In this document: piece by piece, positions 41,836 through 49,540 of the stretch
Layout: each line of letters begins with the position of its first letter
Position numbering within the stretch: position 1 is the first letter of the stretch
NCBI RefSeq assembly: GCF_003207895.1
Contig: NZ_NKUB01000019.1
Coordinates: 1 to 50,666, forward strand
Length of the DNA: 50,666 nucleotides
Direction of reading: 5' to 3'
Source: Komagataeibacter swingsii
GTDB lineage: Bacteria; Pseudomonadota; Alphaproteobacteria; Acetobacterales; Acetobacteraceae
Position numbers and translations under genes: made by a program
The notes under the pieces: model-generated
Seen by the model: only the letters and a program-made list of their open reading frames with translations
Databases searched by the model: none
Told to the model about the DNA's origin: nothing

Positions 41836-43199
41836 GTGAGATCCCACGTTTCAGCCGGGTGCTGATCGCCAATCGTGGCGAGATCGCGCTGCGCATCCAG
41901 CGCGCCTGCCGCCAGCTTGGCCTGGAAACGGTGGCCGTGTATTCCGAAGCCGACGCCGACAGCCGCCATGTGCATGAGGCCGACATCGCCCTGTGCATCG
42001 GCCCCGCCGCCGCCGCGCGCAGCTATCTGGATGCGGACGGGCTGCTTCTGGCCGCCCGCCTGACCGGGGCGCAGGCCATCCATCCCGGTTATGGCTTCCT
42101 GTCGGAAAACGCTGATTTCGCCGATGCGGTGGCGGCGGCGGGCCTGACCTTCATCGGGCCGACGGGCGCGTCGATCCGCATGATGGGCGACAAGATTACC
42201 GCCAAGCGCGCCATGCGCGACGCGGGCGTGCCCTGCGTGCCCGGATCGGACGGGCCGCTGCCTGCTGACATGGACGCGGTGAAGGCCATTGCGTTGCAGG
42301 TGGGCTTTCCCGTTATCGTCAAGGCATCGGGCGGTGGCGGCGGGCGCGGCATGCGCGTGGTCGAGCGCGAGGCCGACCTGGCGCAGGCCGTAACACTGAC
42401 CGCCAAGGAAGCACAGCAGGCGTTCGGCAACCCGACGCTCTACCTTGAACGCTTCATGCAGAAACCGCGCCATATCGAGATACAGGTGCTGTGTGACACC
42501 CACGGCACGGCGCTATGGCTGGGCGCGCGCGACTGTTCATTGCAGCGCCGCCACCAGAAGGTGCTGGAGGAAGCCTCCGCCCCCGGCATCGCCCCCGAAA
42601 CGATTGCCGAAATCGGCGAACGCTGCGCCGAAGCCTGCCGCCGTATCGGCTACCGTGGCGCGGGCACGTTCGAATTCCTGTATGAAGACGGGGTATTCGC
42701 CTTCATCGAAATGAATACCCGCGTGCAGGTCGAACACCCGATTACGGAGGAGACGACAGGCATCGACATCGTGGCCGGGCAACTGCGTATCGCGCAGGGC
42801 GAACCGCTGGGTATCGCGCAGCCGGACATCCCGCTGCTGGGCCATTCCATCGAATGCCGCCTGAATGCCGAGGACCCGTTCACCTTCATGCCCTCGCCGG
42901 GCACCATCACGCGCTGGGACCTGCCCGGCGGGCCGGGCATCCGGGTCGATACGCATGTGGTGGCGGGTTATACGGTACAGCCCTATTATGACTCGCTGAT
43001 CGGCAAGGTCATAAGCCATGGCGCAACCCGCGCCGAAGCCATTGCGCGGATGCAGGTGGCGCTGGCGGAAATGAAGGTGGAAGGGGTGTCAACCAACATC
43101 GCCCTGCACCGCGACCTGCTGGCGGACCCGGATTTCCGGCGCGGCGGGGTGGACATCCACTATCTTGAACGCTGGCTTGCACGGAGGACGGCGCCATGA
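41832..43199 (+). CDS. accC: Biotin carboxylase subunit
   Basis: 455-residue ATP-grasp biotin carboxylase, which carboxylates biotin on the carrier with bicarbonate and ATP. Typical segments are RVLIANRGEIALRIQRACRQ, the AIHPGYGFLSENADFADAV loop, GDKITAKRAMRDAGVP, the ATP-lid glycine loop KASGGGGGRGMRVV, the HIEIQVLCDTHG region, and the metal-binding FIEMNTRVQVEHPITEE. Full length and uninterrupted. The start ATG overlaps the accB stop, and its own stop overlaps the start of the second carrier (ATGA). All three are coupled, as in a stoichiometric complex. Confidence 0.94.
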   Translation: MSEIPRFSRVLIANRGEIALRIQRACRQLGLETVAVYSEADADSRHVHEADIALCIGPAAAARSYLDADGLLLAARLTGAQAIHPGYGFLSENADFADAVAAAGLTFIGPTGASIRMMGDKITAKRAMRDAGVPCVPGSDGPLPADMDAVKAIALQVGFPVIVKASGGGGGRGMRVVEREADLAQAVTLTAKEAQQAFGNPTLYLERFMQKPRHIEIQVLCDTHGTALWLGARDCSLQRRHQKVLEEASAPGIAPETIAEIGERCAEACRRIGYRGAGTFEFLYEDGVFAFIEMNTRVQVEHPITEETTGIDIVAGQLRIAQGEPLGIAQPDIPLLGHSIECRLNAEDPFTFMPSPGTITRWDLPGGPGIRVDTHVVAGYTVQPYYDSLIGKVISHGATRAEAIARMQVALAEMKVEGVSTNIALHRDLLADPDFRRGGVDIHYLERWLARRTAP

Positions 43200-43654
43200 A
43201 CAACCGCCCCGAACAGTTGGTGCCCCCGTTCGACCGGCTGCCGGAACCCGAACAGATCGCACAGATGGCGACATGGCTGGCGCAGGCGGGGCTGGACAGC
43301 CTGGAACTGACGAACGCGGCGGCGGGCCTGAAGCTGCGCATCCGCGTGGGGCAGGCGGCACCGGTCCCGCCCGCAGCGCAGGCCGCCCCCCCGCAGGCGG
43401 ATGCCGGGGCAGGGCGTGTTGCGGTTACGACGCCGTATTTCGGCCATCTGTGCCTGACCCATCCGTTGCGCGATGCGCCTTTTGCCCCGGCGGGGACAAG
43501 GGTGGCGCAGGGGGATGTGGTGGCCCTGCTGACACTGGACAGCCTGCAGGTGCCGGTGACCGCGCCGGTGGCGGGCATGGTGGTGGATGTTGTGGGCCAG
43601 CCCGGCGCGCTGGTGGGATATGGCGCGCCCGTCCTGCATATCCAGCCCGACTGA
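43196..43654 (+). CDS. Biotinyl-domain carrier paralog lacking the biotin lysine
   Basis: 152-residue carrier-like protein. The N-terminal helical part (EPEQIAQMATWLAQAGLDSL) and Pro/Ala linker resemble AccB, and the C-terminal domain aligns without gaps to the biotinyl domain of the carrier encoded at 41398-41835. The biotin motif VEAMKVFN is replaced by LTLDSLQV, so the lysine is a serine (Ser116). Nevertheless the glycine turns (TAPVAGMVVDV; GALVGYGAPVLHI) and hydrophobic core are preserved and the frame is clean. It cannot be biotinylated at the usual site. It may be a structural dummy subunit, an assembly factor or a regulator of the complex. The start overlaps the accC stop. Lipoyl modification seems unlikely for the same reason. 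Confidence 0.8.
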   Translation: MNNRPEQLVPPFDRLPEPEQIAQMATWLAQAGLDSLELTNAAAGLKLRIRVGQAAPVPPAAQAAPPQADAGAGRVAVTTPYFGHLCLTHPLRDAPFAPAGTRVAQGDVVALLTLDSLQVPVTAPVAGMVVDVVGQPGALVGYGAPVLHIQPD

Positions 43655-43787
43655 CACATGCCGGCCGGATGCTGTGACCATGCGGGCAACAGTATCCGGC
43701 GCGACCGGGCATGCCGCCTTGCTGGCATGACATGCGGGCAGCGTGCGCAGGGTTTCGTGGCAGGAAAACGGCCCCGCAATGACTAAG

Positions 43788-43947
43788 AGACTGTTTGAAA
43801 ACAAATCATTGATGAAAAACAATAAAAGTTTTTGGGTGCTGTCTTTTTTCAGAAAGGCGGCCTGCTTTCGAAGCTTCTGCAAAAAGCTTCACCAAAAACT
43901 TCCTTTGATTTTAAAGCGCCATCATGAGCTGACTTTTCAAACAGTCC
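43788..43947 (+). repeat. Full-length palindromic intergenic repeat (160 bp), reference copy
   Basis: Left end AGACTGTTTGAAAA (43788-43801) and right end TTTTCAAACAGTCC (43934-43947) are inverted with 13 of 14 bases complementary. Inside are a CTTTTTTCAGAAAGGCGG hairpin-like core and GAAGCTTCTGCAAAAAGCTTC around 43868-43888. Relative to flanking genes it is AT-rich. It has no coding frame of note. The structure resembles a miniature inverted-repeat element; no target duplication could be identified. Confidence 0.85.
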
Positions 43948-43950
43948 CTG

Positions 43951-44067
43951 AAGAAGTCCTTGGTGCGGCCTTGTTCCAAGAAGCTTCGAAGAATACTGCC
44001 TTTTTTGACAGAAGGCAGCGCCCGGAAATTTTTATTATTTCATCAACAGGTTGTCTCGAAACAATCT
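43951..44067 (-). repeat. Decayed inverted copy of the palindromic repeat next to the full copy
   Basis: Read on the minus strand from 44067 it begins AGATTGTTTCGAGA, continues with GATGAAATAATAAAAATTTC and a GCCTTCTGTC...AAAAAAGGCAG core, and stops similar to the family after about 115 bp. The two copies face tail to tail with 3 bp between them. Confidence 0.7.
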
Positions 44068-44087
44068 TTTAACCTGCATAGGCCGGA

Positions 44088-45578
44088 ATGATGAATATGA
44101 CCCCCTTGGCGCCAGACGCCACAACCCGCATTCCGACCGGCCCCACGGGGATCGGGACGGCAGCACCCGGCCCGCGCACGGAGCGCGACCTGCTGGGCGA
44201 AGTCACCATTCCCCCCGGCGCCCTGTGGGGCGTGCATACCAAACGCGCGCTTGACAACTTTCCCATCAGCGGCACGACAATCGGCACGTTCGGGGAACTG
44301 GTGCAGGGGCTGGTGACGGTCAAGCTGGCGGCGGCCCGGGCCAATCTTGCGCTGGGTTACCTGGACCGCACGCGCGCCGACGCCATTGCGGGCGCATGCC
44401 AGCTCATACTGCAGGATTCCGCCTACCACGCGCAGTTTGTCGTGGATGCCATGCAGGGCGGGGCGGGCACATCGACGAACATGAACGCCAATGAGGTCAT
44501 CGCCAACGTGGCCCTCGGGCTATTGGGGGAAAAGCCGGGCACGTACGCCGTGCTGCACCCCAATGACCATGTCAACATGGCGCAGTCCACCAATGATGTT
44601 TACCCGACGGCGCTCCGGCTGGGCCTGCTGCTGGCGGTTGACCCGCTGGTGCGCGCCCTTGAGGGGCTGCATGCGGCGCTGGATGAAAAGGCGGAAGCCT
44701 TTGGCGCGATCCTGAAGGTCGGCCGCACGCAGCTACGCGATGCCGTGCCCATGACGCTGGGGCAGGAATTCGGCGCGTTCCGCACGGCGATCGCCACGGA
44801 AATCAGCAGTATAAAGACCCATGCCACGGCGTTCGGGCAGGTCAACCTGGGCGGCACGGCCATTGGTACGGGGCTGAATACCGACCCGCGTTACGCATCG
44901 ACCGTCATGGCGGAGCTGCGCCACCTGACCGGGCGGCCCATGGCCGGCGCGCCGGACCTGATCGAGGCGACATCGGATGTGGGGGCCTTCGTCCTGTTTT
45001 CCGGCGTGCTGAAGCGCCTGGCGCTGAAGCTGTCGAAAATGTCCAGCGACCTGCGCCTGCTGTCCAGCGGGCCACGGACGGGACTGGGCGAAATCGTGCT
45101 GCCGGCGGTGCAGGCGGGGTCATCCATCATGCCGGGCAAGGTCAACCCCGTCATCCCCGAGGCCGTCAATCAGGTGGCCTATCTGGTCGCGGGCCATGAC
45201 ATGACCATTACAATGTGCGCCGATAGCGGGCAATTGCAGCTCAATGCGTTCGAACCGATGATCGGCTACTGCCTGTTTACATCCATCAGGACATTGCGCG
45301 CCGCCATCGAAACCCTGGCCACGCGCTGCATCAGCGGTATTTCCGCTGACACGGCGCGGTGCCAGTACCTGTCCGACATCAATATCGGCATTATCACGGC
45401 GCTGGTGCCGGTGCTGGGTTACGATACGTGTTCGGCCATTGCCAAACGCGCATTGGCGGAAAACCGCAGGGTGACGGAGCTGATCGTGGCGGAAGGGCTG
45501 CTTTCGCCCGAACGGCTTGCGGACCTGCTGCGCCCCGATGCGCTGACCAGCCCCAACGTGGGGCGGCAGGCGGGCTGA
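44088..45578 (+). CDS. aspA: Aspartate ammonia-lyase
   Basis: 496-residue member of the fumarase/aspartase superfamily. The N-terminal ERDLLGEVTIPPGALWGVHT is of the aspartase type. Active-site segments are GGAGTSTNMNANEVIANVAL, HPNDHVNMAQSTNDVYPTAL, TQLRDAVPMTLGQEFGAFRT, LGGTAIGTGLNTDPRYAST and the mobile catalytic loop AGSSIMPGKVNPVIPEAVNQ near residue 345. It deaminates L-aspartate to fumarate and ammonia in the cytoplasm. The first 30 residues are a Pro/Thr-rich extension, so a later start is possible; I kept ATG 44088 (AGGCCGGA upstream), with ATG 44091 and 44097 as alternatives. Its stop lies 3 bp from the convergent LysR stop. Confidence 0.9.
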   Translation: MMNMTPLAPDATTRIPTGPTGIGTAAPGPRTERDLLGEVTIPPGALWGVHTKRALDNFPISGTTIGTFGELVQGLVTVKLAAARANLALGYLDRTRADAIAGACQLILQDSAYHAQFVVDAMQGGAGTSTNMNANEVIANVALGLLGEKPGTYAVLHPNDHVNMAQSTNDVYPTALRLGLLLAVDPLVRALEGLHAALDEKAEAFGAILKVGRTQLRDAVPMTLGQEFGAFRTAIATEISSIKTHATAFGQVNLGGTAIGTGLNTDPRYASTVMAELRHLTGRPMAGAPDLIEATSDVGAFVLFSGVLKRLALKLSKMSSDLRLLSSGPRTGLGEIVLPAVQAGSSIMPGKVNPVIPEAVNQVAYLVAGHDMTITMCADSGQLQLNAFEPMIGYCLFTSIRTLRAAIETLATRCISGISADTARCQYLSDINIGIITALVPVLGYDTCSAIAKRALAENRRVTELIVAEGLLSPERLADLLRPDALTSPNVGRQAG

Positions 45579-45581
45579 GCT

Positions 45582-46532
45582 TCAGCCGAAAGGCTGGGTG
45601 CCCGGCCAGTTGTGCGAGGCCGCCATGGCCTTGGCCAGCTCGATGAGCAGTTCGCGCACCGCGACGGAGGCTTCCGTTTCAGGAATGATTTCGGGGATGC
45701 ACAGCGAAACATCCTCCTGAATGACGGGGTTGCGCAGCGGATAGATGCGCGAACGGCCCGGCACGACAATACGGCTGGCGACGGACCATGGCAGGATGGT
45801 GCTGCCGATGCCTTCCTCTATCGCGCCCTGCAAGGTAATCAGCGCCTCGATCTCGGCCACGATGCGCGGTTCAAGCTGCTTGCGCACGAAGGCCATGTCC
45901 ACGCTCTTGCGGACAAAGTTGTGCTTGGGCGGCAGCAGCAGGGGCGTATCGGCTATGTCCGCCAGTTGCACCGCCCCGGTTTCATCTTGCGGGAATTCCA
46001 GCCCGTGCGGGGCGAGCAGGAAGAATTCCTCCTTCATCAGCGGGGTGAAGATAACGCCCTTGATCGGTCCCGCGCCATGGATGACCGCCATGTCCAGCCG
46101 CCCGGTCATGATCAGTTCGCTATAGATGTCATCAAAGCTTTCGGTCAGGTGCAGCGTGATGTCGGGCAGGCAGGCGCGCACGCGCTGCAACAGCTTGACC
46201 GAAAGCGTGGACCCCGCGCTGTAGGGCGACAGCCCGACCGACACCTTGCCCACCAGCGGCCCGGCCCCCTGGGTTATTTCAACCATGGCGCGGTCGAACT
46301 GCTTGGTCAGGGTCTGCGCGTGGCGGTACAGTTCCGACCCGGCCGTGGTGGGTGTCACGCCGCTTTTGCTTCTGATGACAAGTTTCTGCTTGAAGGCGTT
46401 TTCAAGTGTGGCCAGTTGCTGGCTCAACGCGGGCTGGGCGATATTAAGCAGGTCAGCCGCACGGGAAATGCTGCCCAGATCAATGATTTTAATAAAAGCC
46501 TGCAGTCGCCGTATGTCCAACTGGAACTCCAT
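45582..46532 (-). CDS. LysR-family regulator, Nac/Cbl-like
   Basis: 316-residue regulator. The N-terminal helix-turn-helix shows LDIRRLQAFIKIIDLGSISR, then AADLLNIAQPALSQQLATLE. The effector domain begins near GKVSVGLSPYSAGSTLSVKL and resembles the Nac/nitrogen-assimilation branch (ESFDDIYSELIMTGRLDMAV). It is convergent with aspA and divergent from the large TonB-dependent receptor gene, with 369 bp between starts. Its nearest possible targets are therefore the receptor and itself. The start codon is ATG at 46532; the ribosome site is poor. Confidence 0.88.
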   Translation of the reverse strand: MEFQLDIRRLQAFIKIIDLGSISRAADLLNIAQPALSQQLATLENAFKQKLVIRSKSGVTPTTAGSELYRHAQTLTKQFDRAMVEITQGAGPLVGKVSVGLSPYSAGSTLSVKLLQRVRACLPDITLHLTESFDDIYSELIMTGRLDMAVIHGAGPIKGVIFTPLMKEEFFLLAPHGLEFPQDETGAVQLADIADTPLLLPPKHNFVRKSVDMAFVRKQLEPRIVAEIEALITLQGAIEEGIGSTILPWSVASRIVVPGRSRIYPLRNPVIQEDVSLCIPEIIPETEASVAVRELLIELAKAMAASHNWPGTQPFG

Positions 46533-46670
46533 GAATATTATTAGGCTTGGGCTTTATTGCATTGATAATGGGGATATTTCTGGAATTGTCAATATATTGT
46601 CATGCGCGGGCATGACGTTTCGGCCAGTCAACGCCGCCTTATCCGGATTGTCGCGTGGCCGTTCCACCAC

Positions 46671-46735
46671 CGTTGCGAAACGGGATTCCCGATACTTGCG
46701 ATGTATAGTGTCAAAAACGCGACACGTTGCGAAAC
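46671..46735 (+). promoter_or_regulatory. Pair of CGTTGCGAAAC direct repeats
   Basis: Two identical 11-base motifs, 54 bp from start to start (46671-46681 and 46725-46735). The spacing is close to five helical turns, so a regulator such as the divergent LysR protein could bind both. Binding is not shown. Confidence 0.4.
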
Positions 46736-46885
46736 CCGGAACGTTTTCAATTATATAATTCATTAAAACCAAGTAAGGACCGCCATCGCCCCCGAACATA
46801 TCAATAATCCATATGACGCCACATCGTAACGAATGCGCATCATAACCCTGCACATGTTCGTTACCAAACGTCCGGTCGATTTTCA

Positions 46886-46894
46886 GGGGGGGGG
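46886..46894 (+). repeat. Nine-base poly-G tract next to the ribosome site
   Basis: The run of nine G lies 8-16 bases before the ATG and merges into the AAGG of the ribosome site. A length change would alter the leader spacing. It is the longest homopolymer I noticed in a regulatory position. Confidence 0.6.
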
Positions 46895-46901
46895 AAGGCA
46901 G

Positions 46902-49382
46902 ATGTCAGGCCTATCAAAGCGGAAGTTATATCTGGTAGCCGGGGTTGCGTTCGGTACATTCGTACCTGTTGTGGGTGAAGCCGCGACAACCGCCGTCCCT
47001 TCGCCTGAAAAGCATTACAGGGCTGCCCCCGTCAAAAAAACGACCGTCGTGAAGCATGCCACGCCCACGGCGCTGCGCGCATCCGACCGGCCGGAAGAAA
47101 TCCATGTGGGCGGGCACCAGACCAACTCCATCTTCTCGCCGGGCGCTGCGCGCCACAGCACCACGCAGGTAACGGTCGTGACCGGCGCGGAACTGCTCAA
47201 GACCGGCCAGACCAATGTGCTGTCCGCGCTGGCGCAGGCCAACCCCGCCATCACCACGGCCGCCCTGCCCGGTGGCGGCGCAAGCTCCTTTGTCCAGACC
47301 ATGCAGTTGCGCGGGCAGTCGCCTGATGACACGCTGATCCTGGTGAACGGCCACCGCCGCCATATCGGCGCCAACTTCAATTCCAACGCGGGCACCAACT
47401 GGGGCAGCGAGCCGGCCGATATCTCGCTTATCCCCATCACGGCGATCGACCATATCGAGGTCATTACCGAAGGCGCGTCCGCGCTGTACGGTCAGGACGC
47501 GATCGCGGGCGCGGTCAATATCGTGCTGAAGCGCGATACGCAGGGCGGCACCATCAATTTCAAGAACAGCGGCTATTACGCGGGCGACGGCCAGGCGCTG
47601 GATGGCTCGGCCAGCTACGCCATGGCGCTGGGCAACAAGGGCGGCTACCTTGACCTTGCGGCGCAGGTCACCCACCAGTTGCCCACGACGCGCGGCGGTG
47701 ATTTCTATGGCACCCTGTTTGCCGACCCCACGCGCAACGCCACCGCGGACCGCAACGTGCAGCGCGGCCTGGGCCTGCCCAAGTCCACGCTTGAGACGCT
47801 GAGCGAGAACATGTCCGTTCCCTTCGCGCATGGGTTCAGCTTCTACAGCACGTCCACCTTCTCGCACCGTCGCGCCAACGTGCCTGAAACCTACCGCGCC
47901 AATTCAGGGGCGGATGAATGGGTCAACCCGTCGCTCTACCCCAATGGCGACCAGCCCTACATCACCATGGACCAGTATGATTTCGAGACGGATAACGGCA
48001 TCCGCGCGCGCAAATTCGGTTTTGCGTGGGATGCGTACGTAACCTATGGCCGCGACCAGCAGAAATACGGCACCAAGGATTCCGAAAACGCCACGATGTC
48101 GGGTGGCTCCTACGTCTATGACCCGACCCAGACTTCCTTTTATGATGGTGAGTCGATCGCATCCGAACTGACGACGGGGCTGCGGGGGTCGCGTTCGTTC
48201 CATACCGGGCTGCTGCCGCGTGACATCAACCTGAAATTCGGCGCGGAATACCGTCACGACACCTTCCAGATGACGCAGGGTGAAACCGCGTCATGGGGCG
48301 GGCAGGGGGCGACCGACCATCCCGGCAACGTGCCCATGGCGGTTACCAACCAGAACCGTGACGTATATGAAGGTTTCGCCAACCTTGATTTCTACATCAC
48401 CAAGAAATGGGAATGGACGCTGGGCGGCCGCGTTGACAGCTACAACAACCTGGCCACCGTCGAGACCGGGTCCATCGGCACGCGCTACAACTTCAACAAG
48501 CGCTGGGCCATCCGCGCCAACATCAATTCCGGCTACCGTCCGCCCACGCTGGGTGAAATGTCCTATTTCTATTCAGCGCCCTATCCCGGTTACACCGTGG
48601 ACCAGGTGCCCGCGAACAGCGCCATCGCCAAATACCTGGGCGCTGGCAACATGAAGGGCGAGTATTCGCGCAGCTATACCATCGGGCTGGATGCGACGCC
48701 GGTTGATGACTTCCACATCACGGGCAACCTGTACTACATCGCAATCAATGACCGCCTGGGCAGCACAAAGTCCTATACGGTCAATGCAAGTGACACCGAA
48801 CTGGAAAAACTGCTGGCCCAGGCCAATATTTCCAGCGCAACGTCACTGTCATACTATGCCAACCTGTATAATACCCAGACATTCGGCGGGGACCTGAGCG
48901 CCGATTACACGCTGCATACGCACCGCTTTGGCAAGTTCCGCTTCGCCATGGGCATCAACTTCTCCGATAACGAGATCCGTTCCGCCCGCAACAATCTGGT
49001 GAACGAATACACCAAGGAAATGGTCCTGCATTCCGCGCCAAAGAACCGCGAGCAGATCAGCGTGAACTGGCAGTACAGGAAATGGTCGGTCTTCCTGCAG
49101 GAAATGCGTTATGGCTCCATTACCTACATGGCGGCCCCGACCGGCCCCGGTTCCGTGCCGTTTGAGCAGAACCCGGCCTTCATCACCAACCTGGAAGTGG
49201 ACTACAAGCCCGTGCCGCGCTGGACCATCGGCGTCGGCGCCAACAACCTTGGCAACAAATACCCGACCCGCATTTCCAGAACGATTGCCGATTCACAGCA
49301 GGGCCTGTCCAAATACGCCTCCTATTCCCCCTACGGGTTCAACGGCGGGATGTATTACGTCAAGACCTCGCTCGATTTCTGA
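46902..49382 (+). CDS. TonB-dependent outer-membrane receptor
   Basis: 826-residue receptor. The leader MSGLSKRKLYLVAGVAFGTF is followed by VPVVGEAATT, where cleavage is likely. A TonB-box-like EEIHVGG appears near residue 68, then a full plug domain (TTQVTVVTGAELLKTGQTNV, MQLRGQSPDDTLILVNGHRR, IDHIEVITEGASALYGQDAI) and a barrel of repeated beta-strands ending in aromatic YVKTSLDF. It resembles the large receptor families of Sphingomonads and acetic acid bacteria, which take up sugars, siderophores or aromatic compounds; the substrate is unknown. The start is ATG at 46902, because GGAAGG precedes it; the frame is open upstream to 46833. A single-gene unit, with a terminator hairpin after it. 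Confidence 0.9.
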   Translation: MSGLSKRKLYLVAGVAFGTFVPVVGEAATTAVPSPEKHYRAAPVKKTTVVKHATPTALRASDRPEEIHVGGHQTNSIFSPGAARHSTTQVTVVTGAELLKTGQTNVLSALAQANPAITTAALPGGGASSFVQTMQLRGQSPDDTLILVNGHRRHIGANFNSNAGTNWGSEPADISLIPITAIDHIEVITEGASALYGQDAIAGAVNIVLKRDTQGGTINFKNSGYYAGDGQALDGSASYAMALGNKGGYLDLAAQVTHQLPTTRGGDFYGTLFADPTRNATADRNVQRGLGLPKSTLETLSENMSVPFAHGFSFYSTSTFSHRRANVPETYRANSGADEWVNPSLYPNGDQPYITMDQYDFETDNGIRARKFGFAWDAYVTYGRDQQKYGTKDSENATMSGGSYVYDPTQTSFYDGESIASELTTGLRGSRSFHTGLLPRDINLKFGAEYRHDTFQMTQGETASWGGQGATDHPGNVPMAVTNQNRDVYEGFANLDFYITKKWEWTLGGRVDSYNNLATVETGSIGTRYNFNKRWAIRANINSGYRPPTLGEMSYFYSAPYPGYTVDQVPANSAIAKYLGAGNMKGEYSRSYTIGLDATPVDDFHITGNLYYIAINDRLGSTKSYTVNASDTELEKLLAQANISSATSLSYYANLYNTQTFGGDLSADYTLHTHRFGKFRFAMGINFSDNEIRSARNNLVNEYTKEMVLHSAPKNREQISVNWQYRKWSVFLQEMRYGSITYMAAPTGPGSVPFEQNPAFITNLEVDYKPVPRWTIGVGANNLGNKYPTRISRTIADSQQGLSKYASYSPYGFNGGMYYVKTSLDF

Positions 49383-49417
49383 AACCCGGCCTGGCCTGCG
49401 GGCAGCGTGATTATGGC

Positions 49418-49451
49418 GGCTTCCTTTCCCGATCCATCGGGAAAGGGAGCC
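49418..49451 (+). terminator. Hairpin after the TonB receptor
   Basis: GGCTTCCTTTCCCGAT (49418-49433) pairs with ATCGGGAAAGGGAGCC (49436-49451); 16 pairs with one G-T wobble and a two-base centre. It is 36 bp after the stop. No T-run follows, so efficiency is uncertain. Confidence 0.65.
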
Positions 49452-49540
49452 GTTGCCGTATGCGCGCCCCGACATATCGCATGGCCCTGTTGCGCCGATG
49501 GGCGTTACCAGTCGGGAAACGCCATATGAAGGGGAGAGGC

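Larger units (their letters stand above)
43655..44087. other. 433-bp gene-free stretch occupied by two inverted repeat copies
   Basis: It is almost entirely repeat-family sequence from 43788 to 44067. The first part (43655-43787) shows no gene or clear terminator. The aspA promoter may lie inside or just after the repeats. Confidence 0.6.
46533..46901. other. Divergent promoter region between the LysR gene and the TonB receptor gene
   Basis: 369 bp without a gene. It contains the hairpin GTCATGC-GCGG-GCATGAC (46599-46616), two direct repeats CGTTGCGAAAC (46671-46681 and 46725-46735), an AT-rich block TTATATAATTCATTAAAAC (46751-46769), and a run of nine G just before the receptor ribosome site. 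Confidence 0.55.

Noticed and set aside
43160-43882. Minus-strand frame ending within the repeat region
   Set aside because: Begins inside the repeat copy and runs antisense to the carrier gene; no family features.
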